Assembly: GCA_030635485.1 (NCBI GenBank)
Contig: DAOVYS010000007.1
Span: forward strand, 1-25,785
Source: Pseudomonadota bacterium
GTDB taxonomy: Bacteria; Desulfobacterota; Desulfobulbia; Desulfobulbales; DAOVYS01
Direction: 5' to 3'
DNA length: 25,785 bases
A program made the position numbers and the translations under genes. Below, piece by piece: positions 7,058-14,936 of this stretch (the first letter of the stretch is position 1; every line of letters begins with the position of its first letter). A model generated the notes under the pieces. The model searched no databases and had not been told where the DNA came from. It worked only from the letters and a program-made list of their open reading frames with translations.

Positions 7058-7411
7058 ATGACAAAAAAAATCCTAGTGGTTGATGACGAAGAGAGCATTC
7101 ATCTCCTTTACAGCGAAGAATTTGAGGAAGAAGGCTATGAAGTTTACGGAGCCCTGTCAGGAGAGGAGGGTCTGGACAAACTGAGTGAGATCTTACCGGA
7201 CCTGGTAATCCTTGACATCAACATGCCTGGAATGAACGGAATTGAGGTCCTTCGCAAAATCAAAGGAATCAACCCTAATCTGCCCGTCATATTAAGTTCC
7301 GCCTACCAGGAATTCAAGCAGGATCTCGCATCCTGGGCCTCGGATGCCTACATCGTGAAATCCGCAAATCTCGATGAATTAAAGGCTGCCGTCAAAAAGC
7401 ACATTTCCTGA
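7058..7411 (+). CDS. Single-domain (CheY-like) response regulator
   Basis: The product is 117 aa, a receiver domain with no output domain. The phospho-acceptor is Asp53 (LVILDINMPGMNG), the acidic pocket Asp9/Asp10 (VVDDEE), the switch residue Ser80 or Ser81 (VILSSAY) and the conserved Lys101 (YIVKS). AGGAGG lies 6 nt before the ATG, a strong site. It comes 15 bp after the galT-like gene. No histidine kinase is encoded in the window, so the partner is unknown. The helix-4 region (EFKQDLASWASDAYIVKS) is of the stand-alone type common in Desulfobacterota, not the typical chemotaxis CheY. The fliM N-terminus in this window does carry a CheY-binding motif, but nothing links this regulator to it specifically. 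Confidence 0.9.
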   Translation: MTKKILVVDDEESIHLLYSEEFEEEGYEVYGALSGEEGLDKLSEILPDLVILDINMPGMNGIEVLRKIKGINPNLPVILSSAYQEFKQDLASWASDAYIVKSANLDELKAAVKKHIS

Positions 7412-7445
7412 TCCGGAAGGTTCCGGGCTCAGGGTCCCGGGTTCA

Positions 7446-7522
7446 AGGTTTATTTGATCGGAATTTTTCCTTATTCAACCCTGAACCCTGAACCCTGAAC
7501 CCTGAACGTGGAACCTTGAACC
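7446..7522 (+). repeat. Tandem-word hairpin, family T, copy 1 (four CCCTGAA units)
   Basis: The right arm contains four head-to-tail CCCTGAA units (7480-7507) and ends gtggaaccttgaacc. The left arm, ggttcc...gggttcaaggtt, starts a little upstream (about 7429), and the loop is tatttgatcggaatttttcc. The same element occurs at 23285-23354 with three units, so the two copies (77 and 70 nt) differ by exactly one 7-nt unit. It lies between the response regulator and the FolE2-like gene, ending 23 nt before the chosen start. Confidence 0.85.
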
Positions 7523-7545
7523 ACATACAATCAACCTATTTCCTT

Positions 7546-8289
7546 ATGAAAGATATTCAAAATCAACCCGACGACCGCCGAATCAACATCAAAAAAGTCG
7601 GGGTAAAATCCATATCTTATCCGATCTCTGTTCTGGACAAGGAGAATAAGATCCAGAGGACCGTTGCCACGGTCAACATGTATGTGAATCTACCCCACCT
7701 TTTCAAAGGCACGCATATGAGCCGGTTCATTGAGATACTGAACCGGTTTCACGGCGATATAAACTTAAGGAGTTTCCGGTTTATCCTTGAGGAAATGAAG
7801 ACAAAACTAAAAGCCGAATCCGCCCATATTGAGATTGAATTCCCCTACTTCCTGAAAAAAAAAAACACCTTTCCTAATACAGTCGGCATCTCTGAATATA
7901 CTTGCAGGATGCATGGCTCCCTTGACGGCGAGGATGATCTGACCCTGGAAATCCAAGTGCCTATCTCACCTCCCGTCCCGGCCCAGATCAGTGAAGGTCT
8001 GCCCAGGTCCCTTGGCCACTGGGGGGTTGCCAAAATCTGTCTCCGCTTTAAACATTTTGTCTGGATTGAAGAATTGATCGAGATGGTCGAAAAGGTCACA
8101 TCACACAATCTATGCTGGCCTGAAAAGCCTTCTGATCCATCGCAGGACAATCACCTTTCAGTAGAAAAATTGGCAAAAGCCATTGGCAACAAACTTGCCG
8201 GCAACCGGGATATCAGCTGGTTTTTAATCACTGTTGAAAACCTGTCAGAGGGTTTCAGCACATTCGCATCACTGGAAGGACCGGAATAG
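7546..8289 (+). CDS. FolE2-family protein lacking the catalytic motifs
   Basis: The product is 247 aa from ATG 7546. A TTG at 7516 is inside the repeat and is not preferred; no clear ribosome-binding site is seen for either. FolE2 (DUF198/COG1469) is a GTP cyclohydrolase for folate and queuosine precursors. The N-terminal half is typical: DDRRINIKKVGVKSISYPI, TVATVNMYVNLP, GTHMSRFIEIL (from residue 55), AHIEIEFPYF. The C-terminal half is not. Where family members have SLCPCSKEIS with the catalytic cysteine, this has SPPVPAQIS (141-149). GAHNQRS is reduced to LGHWGV (His158), and the closing N-F-E-S-I-H-N-H is replaced by NLSEGFST. The metal and catalytic ligands are thus mostly lost without a frameshift. 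It is likely a pseudoenzyme or an enzyme with changed chemistry. Confidence 0.8.
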   Translation: MKDIQNQPDDRRINIKKVGVKSISYPISVLDKENKIQRTVATVNMYVNLPHLFKGTHMSRFIEILNRFHGDINLRSFRFILEEMKTKLKAESAHIEIEFPYFLKKKNTFPNTVGISEYTCRMHGSLDGEDDLTLEIQVPISPPVPAQISEGLPRSLGHWGVAKICLRFKHFVWIEELIEMVEKVTSHNLCWPEKPSDPSQDNHLSVEKLAKAIGNKLAGNRDISWFLITVENLSEGFSTFASLEGPE

Positions 8290-8375
8290 GCATGTAGCAC
8301 CACAATATCGGCAAAATAATGCCTATAGTTGCAAGTAATTCTCCAAATAGTCTTGTTAGAGGTTGTAAAGCGCGT

Positions 8376-8447
8376 GTTGCAGGTTGGCGGGTTGCGGGTA
8401 AAAGACACTCCCCGTACCCGCCAACCTGTAACTTGCAACCTGCAAAC
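8376..8447 (+). repeat. Tandem-word hairpin, family T, copy 3 (ACCTG(C/T)AA words)
   Basis: A perfect 12-bp stem pairs aggttggcgggt (8381-8392) with acccgccaacct (8416-8427). Outside it, gttgcaggtt on the left faces aacctgcaaac on the right, whose words cctgtaact-tgcaacctgcaa repeat loosely. The design is as in copies 1 and 2, but the words differ. It lies between the FolE2-like gene and glyS, ending about 25 nt before the glyS start. Confidence 0.7.
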
Positions 8448-8472
8448 CCCGTAACACACCAAAAGGAACACC

Positions 8473-10551
8473 ATGGCCCACGAACTGCTGTTTGAAATAG
8501 GAACCGAAGAATTGCCTGCGGGGTTTATCATGCCGGCACTTGAAAATATAAAAAACATCCTGACAAAGAAGTTGTCCGACTTTTCTCTTAAATTCGGAGA
8601 AATCAAGACCGTTGCCACTCCAAGACGCCTGACCGTATCTATTTCCGACCTGACTGACAGACAGCCCGACAGCATAGAAGAAATCACCGGGCCGCCCAAA
8701 AAGGCCGCCTATGATGCAGACGGTAATCCGACCAAGGCAGCGCTCGGGTTTGCTAAATCAAGAAACGCTTCCGTGGATGACCTGAAAGTAGTCGCCACTC
8801 CCAAGGGTGAATACCTGATGCTGGTAAGTGAAAAAAAAGGGAAGGAGACAATAGCCATCCTGCCGGAATTGCTTGTAGAGCTAATCAGGGAACTACCATT
8901 CCCTAAATCGATGCGCTGGGGGACCGGAAGCACATCTTTTGCCCGTCCGATTCAATGGTTGCTTGCACTCTATGGCGGAAATGTGGTCCGATTTCAGATT
9001 GAAAATATTTCAAGCGGAAATATAACAAAGGGCCACCGTTTCATGGCACCGGATCCATTTGAGGTTAAAGATTTTACCAACTATCTCGACAAATTGCGAA
9101 AGGCACATGTCATGGCAGACATTTCCGAGCGCAGGAATGGACTGATGAAAGAAATCAACCAGGCCGCCCGGCAGGCCGAAGGGACCATCCTTCCGGATGA
9201 TGAACTGATTGAAATCGTAACACAGTTGGTTGAGACTCCGCACGCCATATGCGGCACTTTTGAAAAACGATTCCTGGACCTGCCGAGCAATGTCCTGATC
9301 ACAGCGATGCGGGAGCATCAGAAATATTTTGCCGTAATAAATGAAAACAACAAACTGCTTCCCAATTTTATAGCTGTAAACAACACCATGGTCAAAGACG
9401 CCAAACTTGGGGCAGAGGGCCATCAGCGTGTTCTAAGGGCAAGACTTGAAGATGCTCTCTTCTTTTTCAGGGAGGACAAGAAAAGGCCTCTGGCCGACAG
9501 GGTGGCGGATCTCTCCGGAGTAATCTTTCAGGCCAAACTCGGCACGCTTCTGGAAAAGACCGAGCGTATCACAAAACTGGCCGGACTGATGGCTGAAAAA
9601 TTGGCACCTGATCTCACTGAGACCGTTAAACGAACAGCCAGACTTTCAAAATCGGATCTCCTCACTGCCATGGTCAATGAGTTTCCAACCCTACAGGGGG
9701 TCATGGGCCGGGACTATGCCATACTGGATGGAGAAAAAATGGAAGTTGCAAACGGCATACTGGAACATTATCGTCCAATCAGGGCAGGAAGCGAACTGCC
9801 TGATGGAATACCCGGGACCCTTGTGAGTATGGCTGACAGACTGGATTCCATCGCAGGCTGTTTCGGCATCGGACAAGTGCCCACGGGCACCACGGACCCA
9901 TACGGGCTAAGAAGACTCTCCCTGGGCTTACTACACATCATCCAGGACAAATCCTTTTCAATCTCCCTGTCCGAGTTTGTTGAAAAAGCGCTTGATCTTT
10001 TTGAAGACAAACTTACTGAAGACAAAAAAAGAACTCAGAAAAACATCCTTGAATTCATCAAAGCACGCTTTGCAAATGACCTGATTTCCGAGGGCGTACC
10101 GGCTGAGGCAGTGGAGGCCGTGACCTCGATCTCATTTGGCGATGTAGTTGACTGCCGCAAAAAAATAGAGGCTCTGGTGTCAATCAGCTCCCAACCGGCA
10201 TTCACGCTTCTGGCCGGCTCCTTTAAACGGGTGATGAACATCATCAAAGATCATGACGACACCAGCGTGGACAGAGGACTGCTGACGGAAACCGCGGAAC
10301 AATCTTTGTATGAGACCTATCTTGCAGTAGCTGATGAGAGCGAACCGCTTCTTGAAGAGAAAAAATACGATCAGGCCCTTGAAACTGTCCTGAAGATGAA
10401 AGAACCTGTGGACACCTTTTTTGACGATGTAATGGTAATGTCGGAAGATCTAAGAATCCGGAACAACAGGCTTTCCCTGCTGACCGCCATATCCCGTCTC
10501 TTCCTGAAAATCGGCGATTTTTCAAAGATGTACACTATCACAGCGCAATAA
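8473..10551 (+). CDS. glyS: Glycyl-tRNA synthetase beta subunit
   Basis: The product is 692 aa (E. coli 689). It forms the alpha2beta2 glycyl-tRNA synthetase with GlyQ; the beta chain binds tRNA-Gly. The family N-terminus LLFEIGTEELPAGF opens the protein. RWGTGSTSFARPIQWLLALYGG, EHQKYFAV and LRARLEDALFFFREDKKRPL follow, with a C-terminal DALR-type anticodon-binding helical region (about 590-690). AAGGA lies 6 nt before the ATG, just after hairpin repeat copy 3. The glyQ gene, usually directly upstream, is not here; a FolE2-like gene sits in its place, so glyQ must be elsewhere or lost. The 3' end overlaps the convergent maf gene by 14 bp. Confidence 0.96.
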   Translation: MAHELLFEIGTEELPAGFIMPALENIKNILTKKLSDFSLKFGEIKTVATPRRLTVSISDLTDRQPDSIEEITGPPKKAAYDADGNPTKAALGFAKSRNASVDDLKVVATPKGEYLMLVSEKKGKETIAILPELLVELIRELPFPKSMRWGTGSTSFARPIQWLLALYGGNVVRFQIENISSGNITKGHRFMAPDPFEVKDFTNYLDKLRKAHVMADISERRNGLMKEINQAARQAEGTILPDDELIEIVTQLVETPHAICGTFEKRFLDLPSNVLITAMREHQKYFAVINENNKLLPNFIAVNNTMVKDAKLGAEGHQRVLRARLEDALFFFREDKKRPLADRVADLSGVIFQAKLGTLLEKTERITKLAGLMAEKLAPDLTETVKRTARLSKSDLLTAMVNEFPTLQGVMGRDYAILDGEKMEVANGILEHYRPIRAGSELPDGIPGTLVSMADRLDSIAGCFGIGQVPTGTTDPYGLRRLSLGLLHIIQDKSFSISLSEFVEKALDLFEDKLTEDKKRTQKNILEFIKARFANDLISEGVPAEAVEAVTSISFGDVVDCRKKIEALVSISSQPAFTLLAGSFKRVMNIIKDHDDTSVDRGLLTETAEQSLYETYLAVADESEPLLEEKKYDQALETVLKMKEPVDTFFDDVMVMSEDLRIRNNRLSLLTAISRLFLKIGDFSKMYTITAQ

Positions 10552-11125
10552 TACCCAGACTTTCCAATTCCTTTACAACCTCTGCGAGCGGCAATCCGAC
10601 TACATTGGTGTACGATCCCCTGATACTTTCCACCAATACGCCGCCAAGACCCTGGATGCCGTATGCGCCCGCCTTATCCATCGGTTCTCCTGTCTTCACG
10701 TAGGCATCACAGACCTTATCCGTCAGCCGGGAAAAGAGGACATCCGTTTTTACCGCCCGCTGCACCTTAACCGCATGACTCTGATTAAAGATGCAAAAGC
10801 CTGTCCAGACCTCGTGCCATCTGTCTGACAACCCTTTCAACATAGCCTTTGCCGACTCTTCATCAGCAGGCTTTCCAAGGATCTCTCCATCCAGGACAAC
10901 CACTGTGTCAGCTCCCAGAATCAAGCCGTCCCGGCAAACAGATGATACGCTCACACACTTTTCCATGGAGATACGGGACACGAATTCAGGAGGCGTCTCT
11001 GTGGGAAGAGGCTGTTCGTCAAGATCTGCTGTAATGACCTCAAATTCAAGTCCCAGATCGCTTAAAAACAGGCGCCTGCGAGGAGAGGCGGACGCCAGTA
11101 TCAATCTGCCGGTTGTTCTAAACAT
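10538..11125 (-). CDS. maf: Maf-family nucleoside triphosphate pyrophosphatase
   Basis: The product is 195 aa. Maf proteins hydrolyse non-canonical or pyrimidine NTPs to the monophosphate and are linked to cell-division arrest and house-cleaning. Signatures are LILASASPRRR (8-18), the catalytic Asp in ILGADTVVVLDG, GKPADEESAKAML, GEPMDKAGAYGIQG and GSYTNVVGLPL. The DKAGAYGIQG plus NVVGLPL pair is of the YhdE type (dTTP/UTP and modified nucleotides), not the YceF type. GAGAG lies about 7 nt before the ATG. The gene converges on glyS, sharing 14 bp at the 3' ends; no terminator fits between them, so opposing transcripts must overlap. Confidence 0.93.
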   Translation of the reverse strand: MFRTTGRLILASASPRRRLFLSDLGLEFEVITADLDEQPLPTETPPEFVSRISMEKCVSVSSVCRDGLILGADTVVVLDGEILGKPADEESAKAMLKGLSDRWHEVWTGFCIFNQSHAVKVQRAVKTDVLFSRLTDKVCDAYVKTGEPMDKAGAYGIQGLGGVLVESIRGSYTNVVGLPLAEVVKELESLGIIAL

Positions 11126-11148
11126 GATAGTCTCTCAAAAAATTTTGG

Positions 11149-11224
11149 GATGGCTAAGCAAAAATTACTACACCGCAGTAGATCGGATTGCTATACACTT
11201 TGGATGCTTTTTTGCTTAGCCATC
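11149..11224. repeat. Perfect 16-bp inverted repeat with 44-nt loop
   Basis: The arms gatggctaagcaaaaa (11149-11164) and its exact complement (11209-11224) flank a 44-nt loop. The right arm runs into the stop codon of the DUF362 gene, and the left arm is followed, on the minus strand, by CCCAAAATTTTTT. It could be the DUF362 terminator with an oversized loop, or a small inserted palindromic element. It is not obviously of family P, although its loop also has CTATAC. Confidence 0.65.
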
Positions 11225-12170
11225 ATCCATTAATACCAGGCAGAATCCTGGCAACAACCCGTCTGATCCCGCCGATGATCAATCTCTCGGGCCGAAAACT
11301 TACGGATTTTAATTGTGACCGCACCTGAAAATCATTCACTTTGACATCTTGCGGAGAAAGCAGCGGATAGACGATATCCTGAACCCTGCTGCCCAAAAGC
11401 CCACGCCTTGAGCACTCCTTCCAGAGAAGACTCCGGTCTTTATCAATCCCTAAAATAGACAGAAACGACGTATCTACGGCAACAGGATTTCTCGAACCGG
11501 CTGCCAGTCCGAGGGGATAGAGTTTTCCCGTGACATGGCTCTCCCCATGGACTGCCGTGACGCCGTCCACAAGTGTAATCCCTTCAGGGAGCACGGCAAG
11601 AAGATCCACAAGCACCTGCCCGAACCGATCCGGTTCATTACCGTGTTTCAGGTGAAGCCAAGCCTTTCTGCCGCCAACCACTGTCCCGAAATAATTCTTT
11701 ACAGCCATTGTGACAAGAAGCTGACTGTGCGCCTTGACCCTTGGCAGATTTATCAAAAGATCGGATTCCAGTACAGCTCTTGAAATCCCGACAAAATCAC
11801 CGCAAGGCAGCTTCACACGTTCGGGTCCGGAGAGATCAATCAGGTCTACAGGCAGTTTCTTAAGAACATCTTTGTGGCCGCATGCCCTCATCACCTTTAC
11901 ACCACTCCCAAAAGCGGGCGAATCCCCCACACTGACGCGTGCCCCATGATCCAAAAACCATTCAGCAACTGCCGCCACAAACCAGGGATTGGTGCATGCC
12001 CGGCCCTCCGGGCTCCTTGCCGTAACCAGATTAGGCTTTAAGAGCACCCTGCACCCCGGCCGAATCTGAAAATCTATTGCTCCGCAGATCCGGTCCACTG
12101 CCGTTTTAAGAGAATCACGCTCATAAGAAAGGCAACGGAGGATGGCTACTTTATTGTCCTTGATTTCCAT
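11223..12170 (-). CDS. DUF362-family protein
   Basis: The product is 315 aa. The DUF362 (PF04015) pattern is clear: VLLKPNLVTA near residue 45, HGARVSVGDSPAFGSG (about 90-105), a long LINLPRVKAHSQLLVTMAVK segment ending FGTVVGGRK, LVDGVTAVHGE and RNPVAVDTSFL. Many members are fused to a 2[4Fe-4S] ferredoxin domain; this one has none, since the C-terminus holds no CxxCxxC cluster. The function of the family is not settled; roles in iron-sulfur or redox metabolism have been proposed. AGGA lies about 6 nt before the ATG. The MITE at 12188-12326 is inserted 17 bp upstream of the start, so the native promoter may have been displaced. Confidence 0.85.
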   Translation of the reverse strand: MEIKDNKVAILRCLSYERDSLKTAVDRICGAIDFQIRPGCRVLLKPNLVTARSPEGRACTNPWFVAAVAEWFLDHGARVSVGDSPAFGSGVKVMRACGHKDVLKKLPVDLIDLSGPERVKLPCGDFVGISRAVLESDLLINLPRVKAHSQLLVTMAVKNYFGTVVGGRKAWLHLKHGNEPDRFGQVLVDLLAVLPEGITLVDGVTAVHGESHVTGKLYPLGLAAGSRNPVAVDTSFLSILGIDKDRSLLWKECSRRGLLGSRVQDIVYPLLSPQDVKVNDFQVRSQLKSVSFRPERLIIGGIRRVVARILPGING

Positions 12171-12187
12171 AAAAGTTCCTGAACTAG

Positions 12188-12326
12188 GAGGTTGTCCGAG
12201 AATAGCAATTTTTTCTCAAATCGAGCCATTTTTAAAAAATAAGCGCAGTCATATGTGTGATATTACGAGCATTATTTTTTGGAAATAACGAAGAGTTGGG
12301 GAAAAATGGCATTCTCGGACAGCCTC
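12188..12326. mobile_element. 139-bp MITE with CTAG target duplication
   Basis: The terminal inverted repeats of about 30 bp begin GAGGTTGTCCGAGAAT on the left and, read inwards, GAGGCTGTCCGAGAAT on the right. Both continue into T-rich sequence. CTAG flanks both ends (12184-12187 and 12327-12330), as expected for a 4-bp target-site duplication. There is no room for a transposase, so it must have been moved by a related insertion sequence elsewhere. It lies directly before the DUF362 gene. Confidence 0.85.
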
Positions 12327-12330
12327 CTAG

Positions 12331-12812
12331 GCGGTATAGCCGCAAGTCAGAAGGCTGAAAGCACCTGAACGCAAAAAAGCCGACCTTGGGGGCGCAAAGT
12401 CGGCTTTTTTACAAGAAAATAGGAGAAAAGAGTTTTTGTTCTCTTTGAGCATATAATGTTGCAAACCGCGTGCCAAACCCCGAAAAAAACTTGAACTTCA
12501 GAAAAATTCTAGCAATACCAACAAATTATCAAAGACAACACTCCTCTCACCAGACTGCCTAAAATACAATTTTTTTTACCGCATGGAATCAATTTCTGCC
12601 CAACCCATCACCTTTTCAGGCAAAATCAGCTGGATACGCGACCAGATTTTTTTGTACGCCCGATAAAACGATCTATTCCCTTGATTTAAAGTTACTTATC
12701 GGATCGGTGAGGGAGTCGGAGATAAAAAAGTACAAAAAATTATACCCACGCAGGTTGATCAGGTTCAAAGTTGGATAAAAGATCACAGGTGGTGCAGATG
12801 TGATCTTTTATC
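12331..12812. other. Intergenic stretch between aconitase and MITE
   Basis: No credible ORF is seen in 482 bp. It holds the symmetrical terminator at 12373-12410 and most of the hairpin overlapping the aconitase stop. The rest is AT-rich with no further repeat I could see. The ~360 nt between the aconitase stop and the terminator is either a long 3' untranslated region or a place for an unrecognised small RNA. Confidence 0.5.
12373..12410. terminator. Bidirectional intrinsic terminator
   Basis: The 12-nt arms aaaaaagccgac and gtcggctttttt are exact complements around a 14-nt loop. This gives a GC-rich stem with a T-run on either strand. The only upstream gene in either direction is the aconitase on the minus strand, about 400 nt away. 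Confidence 0.8.
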
Positions 12813-12813
12813 C
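12773..12813 (-). terminator. Perfect 14-bp hairpin overlapping the aconitase stop
   Basis: ggataaaagatcac (12773-12786) and its exact complement (12800-12813) enclose a 13-nt loop. The last base of the right arm is part of the aconitase stop codon. No U-tract follows, so it may protect the mRNA 3' end and not end transcription. Confidence 0.5.
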
Positions 12814-14726
12814 TATCTTGCCCAGTTCAGGAGACCCCCGGCAAGGAGTATCTCACGATGCCGTTCGGAGACATCCAGGCTGATATTAAATTTGTTGCCC
12901 GCTACATTCAACACAAAAACCTCTGCCCCGGATTCAAGACCCTTTCTCAGATCCGGAATAACCACCTTTGCACCCTGCTCGATCATGTCGTAATCTTCAG
13001 GCGATGTAAAGGTAAACGGCAAAATACCAAAATTAATCAGATTTGCCTTGTGAATGCGGGCAAAGCTCTTGACCAATTTCACGCGCACTTCAAGATAACG
13101 TGGCGCCAATGCGGCATGCTCCCTTGACGATCCCTGACCGTAGTTCTCACCTCCCACGACCATACCGCTGCCTGCCATCTTTGCCCTCTGAACAAATTCT
13201 AAGTCAATGGAATTAAATACAAATTCACTGATAGCGGGAATATTGCTCCTGAGCGGAAGAATCTGAGCGCCTGCGGGCATGATGTGATCAGTTGTAATAT
13301 TATCAGCCGTCTTTAAGAGTACCGTGCCTTCCCATGTCTCAGGGACAGGATCAAACTCAGGGAAGGATGCTATATTTGGGCCACGGATGATATTAATACT
13401 TTCGCCCTCGGGTTTCGGCGGCTCGATCCGCTGATCACCGGGCAGATACTTCAAAGGCAGACTGAAATCCGGATACGCATCCAGATCACGCGGATCCGTG
13501 ATGCACCCATTGAGTGCCGACGCAACCGCAACTTCAGGACTGCACAAATAAACATGGTCGTCTTTGGTCCCGCTACGGCCCGGGAAATTCCTGGGAAAAG
13601 TTCTGAGCGAAATTGTATCCGTGGCAGGCGCCTGACCCATTCCAATGCAACCCAGGCAGCCTGCCTGATGGATACGGGCACCCGCCCTGATCAGAGAGAG
13701 TGTGTCTCCCTGGGCCGTGAGGTTCTCCAGGACCTGACGGCTGCCCGGGTTGATCTCAAAACTCACATCATTGTGGACCTGTTTACCGTCCAGCACCTTG
13801 GAGACAAGCATCAGATCACGTAACGATGAATTAGAGCATGAACCCACCAACACCTGAGACACGGGCCGGCCAGCCACCTCACGGACTTTTACCACGTTGT
13901 CCGGAGATGAGGGACAGGCGATCAGCGGTTCCAGTGTGGACATATCAATCTCAATCACCTCATCATAATGAGCGCCTTGATCAGCTGTAAGCTCTTCCCA
14001 GTCGCTTCCCCGCCCCTGGCTTTCCAGAAATTTTTTAGTATTCTCATCCGATGGGAACACCGAAGTTGTGGCCCCCAGTTCAGCTCCAAAATTGGTTATG
14101 GCCGCACGATCCGTTACAGATAACTCTTTAACGCCCGGCCCAAAATATTCCATGACATATCCTACCCCGCCCTTTACAGAGAGTTGCCTTAGCAGTTCGA
14201 GGAGCACGTCCCGGGCTGACACCCATTCCGGCAACCGGCCTGTCAGCTTCACCCCATAGACCTTCGGCATTACGAGAAAAAACGGCCTTCCGGCCATTGC
14301 CATGGCCACGTCAAGCCCGCCGGCGCCGATTGCCAGCATACCGAGACCGCCGCCCGTGGGAGTATGGCTGTCGGAACCAAGGAGAGTCCTTCCGGGCTTG
14401 CCGAATCTCTCCAGATGGATCTGGTGAGAAATACCGTTCCCTGGGGGGGAAAAATAGAGTCCATATTTTCTGGCAATAGACTGGAGAAATCGATGGTCGT
14501 CCGCATTCTTGAAATCAGACTGAACCAAATTGTGGTCCACATAACAGACTGACAGCTCGGTCCGCACCCTTGGAATGCCGATCGCTTCAAATTCAAGATA
14601 GGCCATGGTGCCTGTGGCATCCTGGGTCAGGGTCTGATCAATACGGATACCGATCTCTTCACCTTTTTTCAGACGCCCCTCAACAAGATGATTTTCCAAT
14701 ATTTTTTCCGTTACCGTCTTTGCCAT
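12813..14726 (-). CDS. Aconitate hydratase (Aquifex-type)
   Basis: The product is 637 aa, much shorter than AcnA or AcnB (about 850-900) and typical of the compact putative aconitases described from Aquifex and Desulfobacterota. It should interconvert citrate and isocitrate in the TCA cycle. Cluster cysteines fit Cys297 (VLVGSCSNSS) and Cys357/Cys360 (AGCLGCIGMG). LLGSDSHTPTGGGLGMLAIGAGG (115-137) is a family hallmark. The C-terminal swivel domain, joined by a short linker, has GGENYGQGSSREHAALAP and SFARIHKANLINFGILP. AAGGAG lies 9 nt before the ATG. A homoaconitase or isopropylmalate isomerase activity cannot be excluded, but those enzymes usually have two separate subunits. It stands alone, without other TCA genes. 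Confidence 0.9.
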   Translation of the reverse strand: MAKTVTEKILENHLVEGRLKKGEEIGIRIDQTLTQDATGTMAYLEFEAIGIPRVRTELSVCYVDHNLVQSDFKNADDHRFLQSIARKYGLYFSPPGNGISHQIHLERFGKPGRTLLGSDSHTPTGGGLGMLAIGAGGLDVAMAMAGRPFFLVMPKVYGVKLTGRLPEWVSARDVLLELLRQLSVKGGVGYVMEYFGPGVKELSVTDRAAITNFGAELGATTSVFPSDENTKKFLESQGRGSDWEELTADQGAHYDEVIEIDMSTLEPLIACPSSPDNVVKVREVAGRPVSQVLVGSCSNSSLRDLMLVSKVLDGKQVHNDVSFEINPGSRQVLENLTAQGDTLSLIRAGARIHQAGCLGCIGMGQAPATDTISLRTFPRNFPGRSGTKDDHVYLCSPEVAVASALNGCITDPRDLDAYPDFSLPLKYLPGDQRIEPPKPEGESINIIRGPNIASFPEFDPVPETWEGTVLLKTADNITTDHIMPAGAQILPLRSNIPAISEFVFNSIDLEFVQRAKMAGSGMVVGGENYGQGSSREHAALAPRYLEVRVKLVKSFARIHKANLINFGILPFTFTSPEDYDMIEQGAKVVIPDLRKGLESGAEVFVLNVAGNKFNISLDVSERHREILLAGGLLNWAR

Positions 14727-14936
14727 GTCACTTACTCCTTTTTAAAATACAAACTAAAACCGGCTATTCACCCAAGCCATCCGAGTTGTGGCCGGTACAA
14801 TTTTTTAAACTTTACCATTAACGCGAACCGCGCATCAACTAAACCGGGAACGACACAAGGTGTTATATTTACCATAATCTTCCGGATTTGTACATGGCCT
14901 CTGTCCAGGAAGGACGATAGCCCCTCGGCGACGGAA

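Noticed and set aside
7480..7507. CRISPR-like array, because of repeated CCCTGAA units
   Set aside because: The units are 7 nt and directly abutting, with no spacers and no cas genes.
12337..12405. Possible cyclic-di-GMP (GEMM) riboswitch, because of a CGCAAAG word before a GC stem
   Set aside because: The second helix and the GCAAACC segment are missing and the word lies in the loop of an intrinsic terminator; there is no plus-strand gene downstream to regulate.
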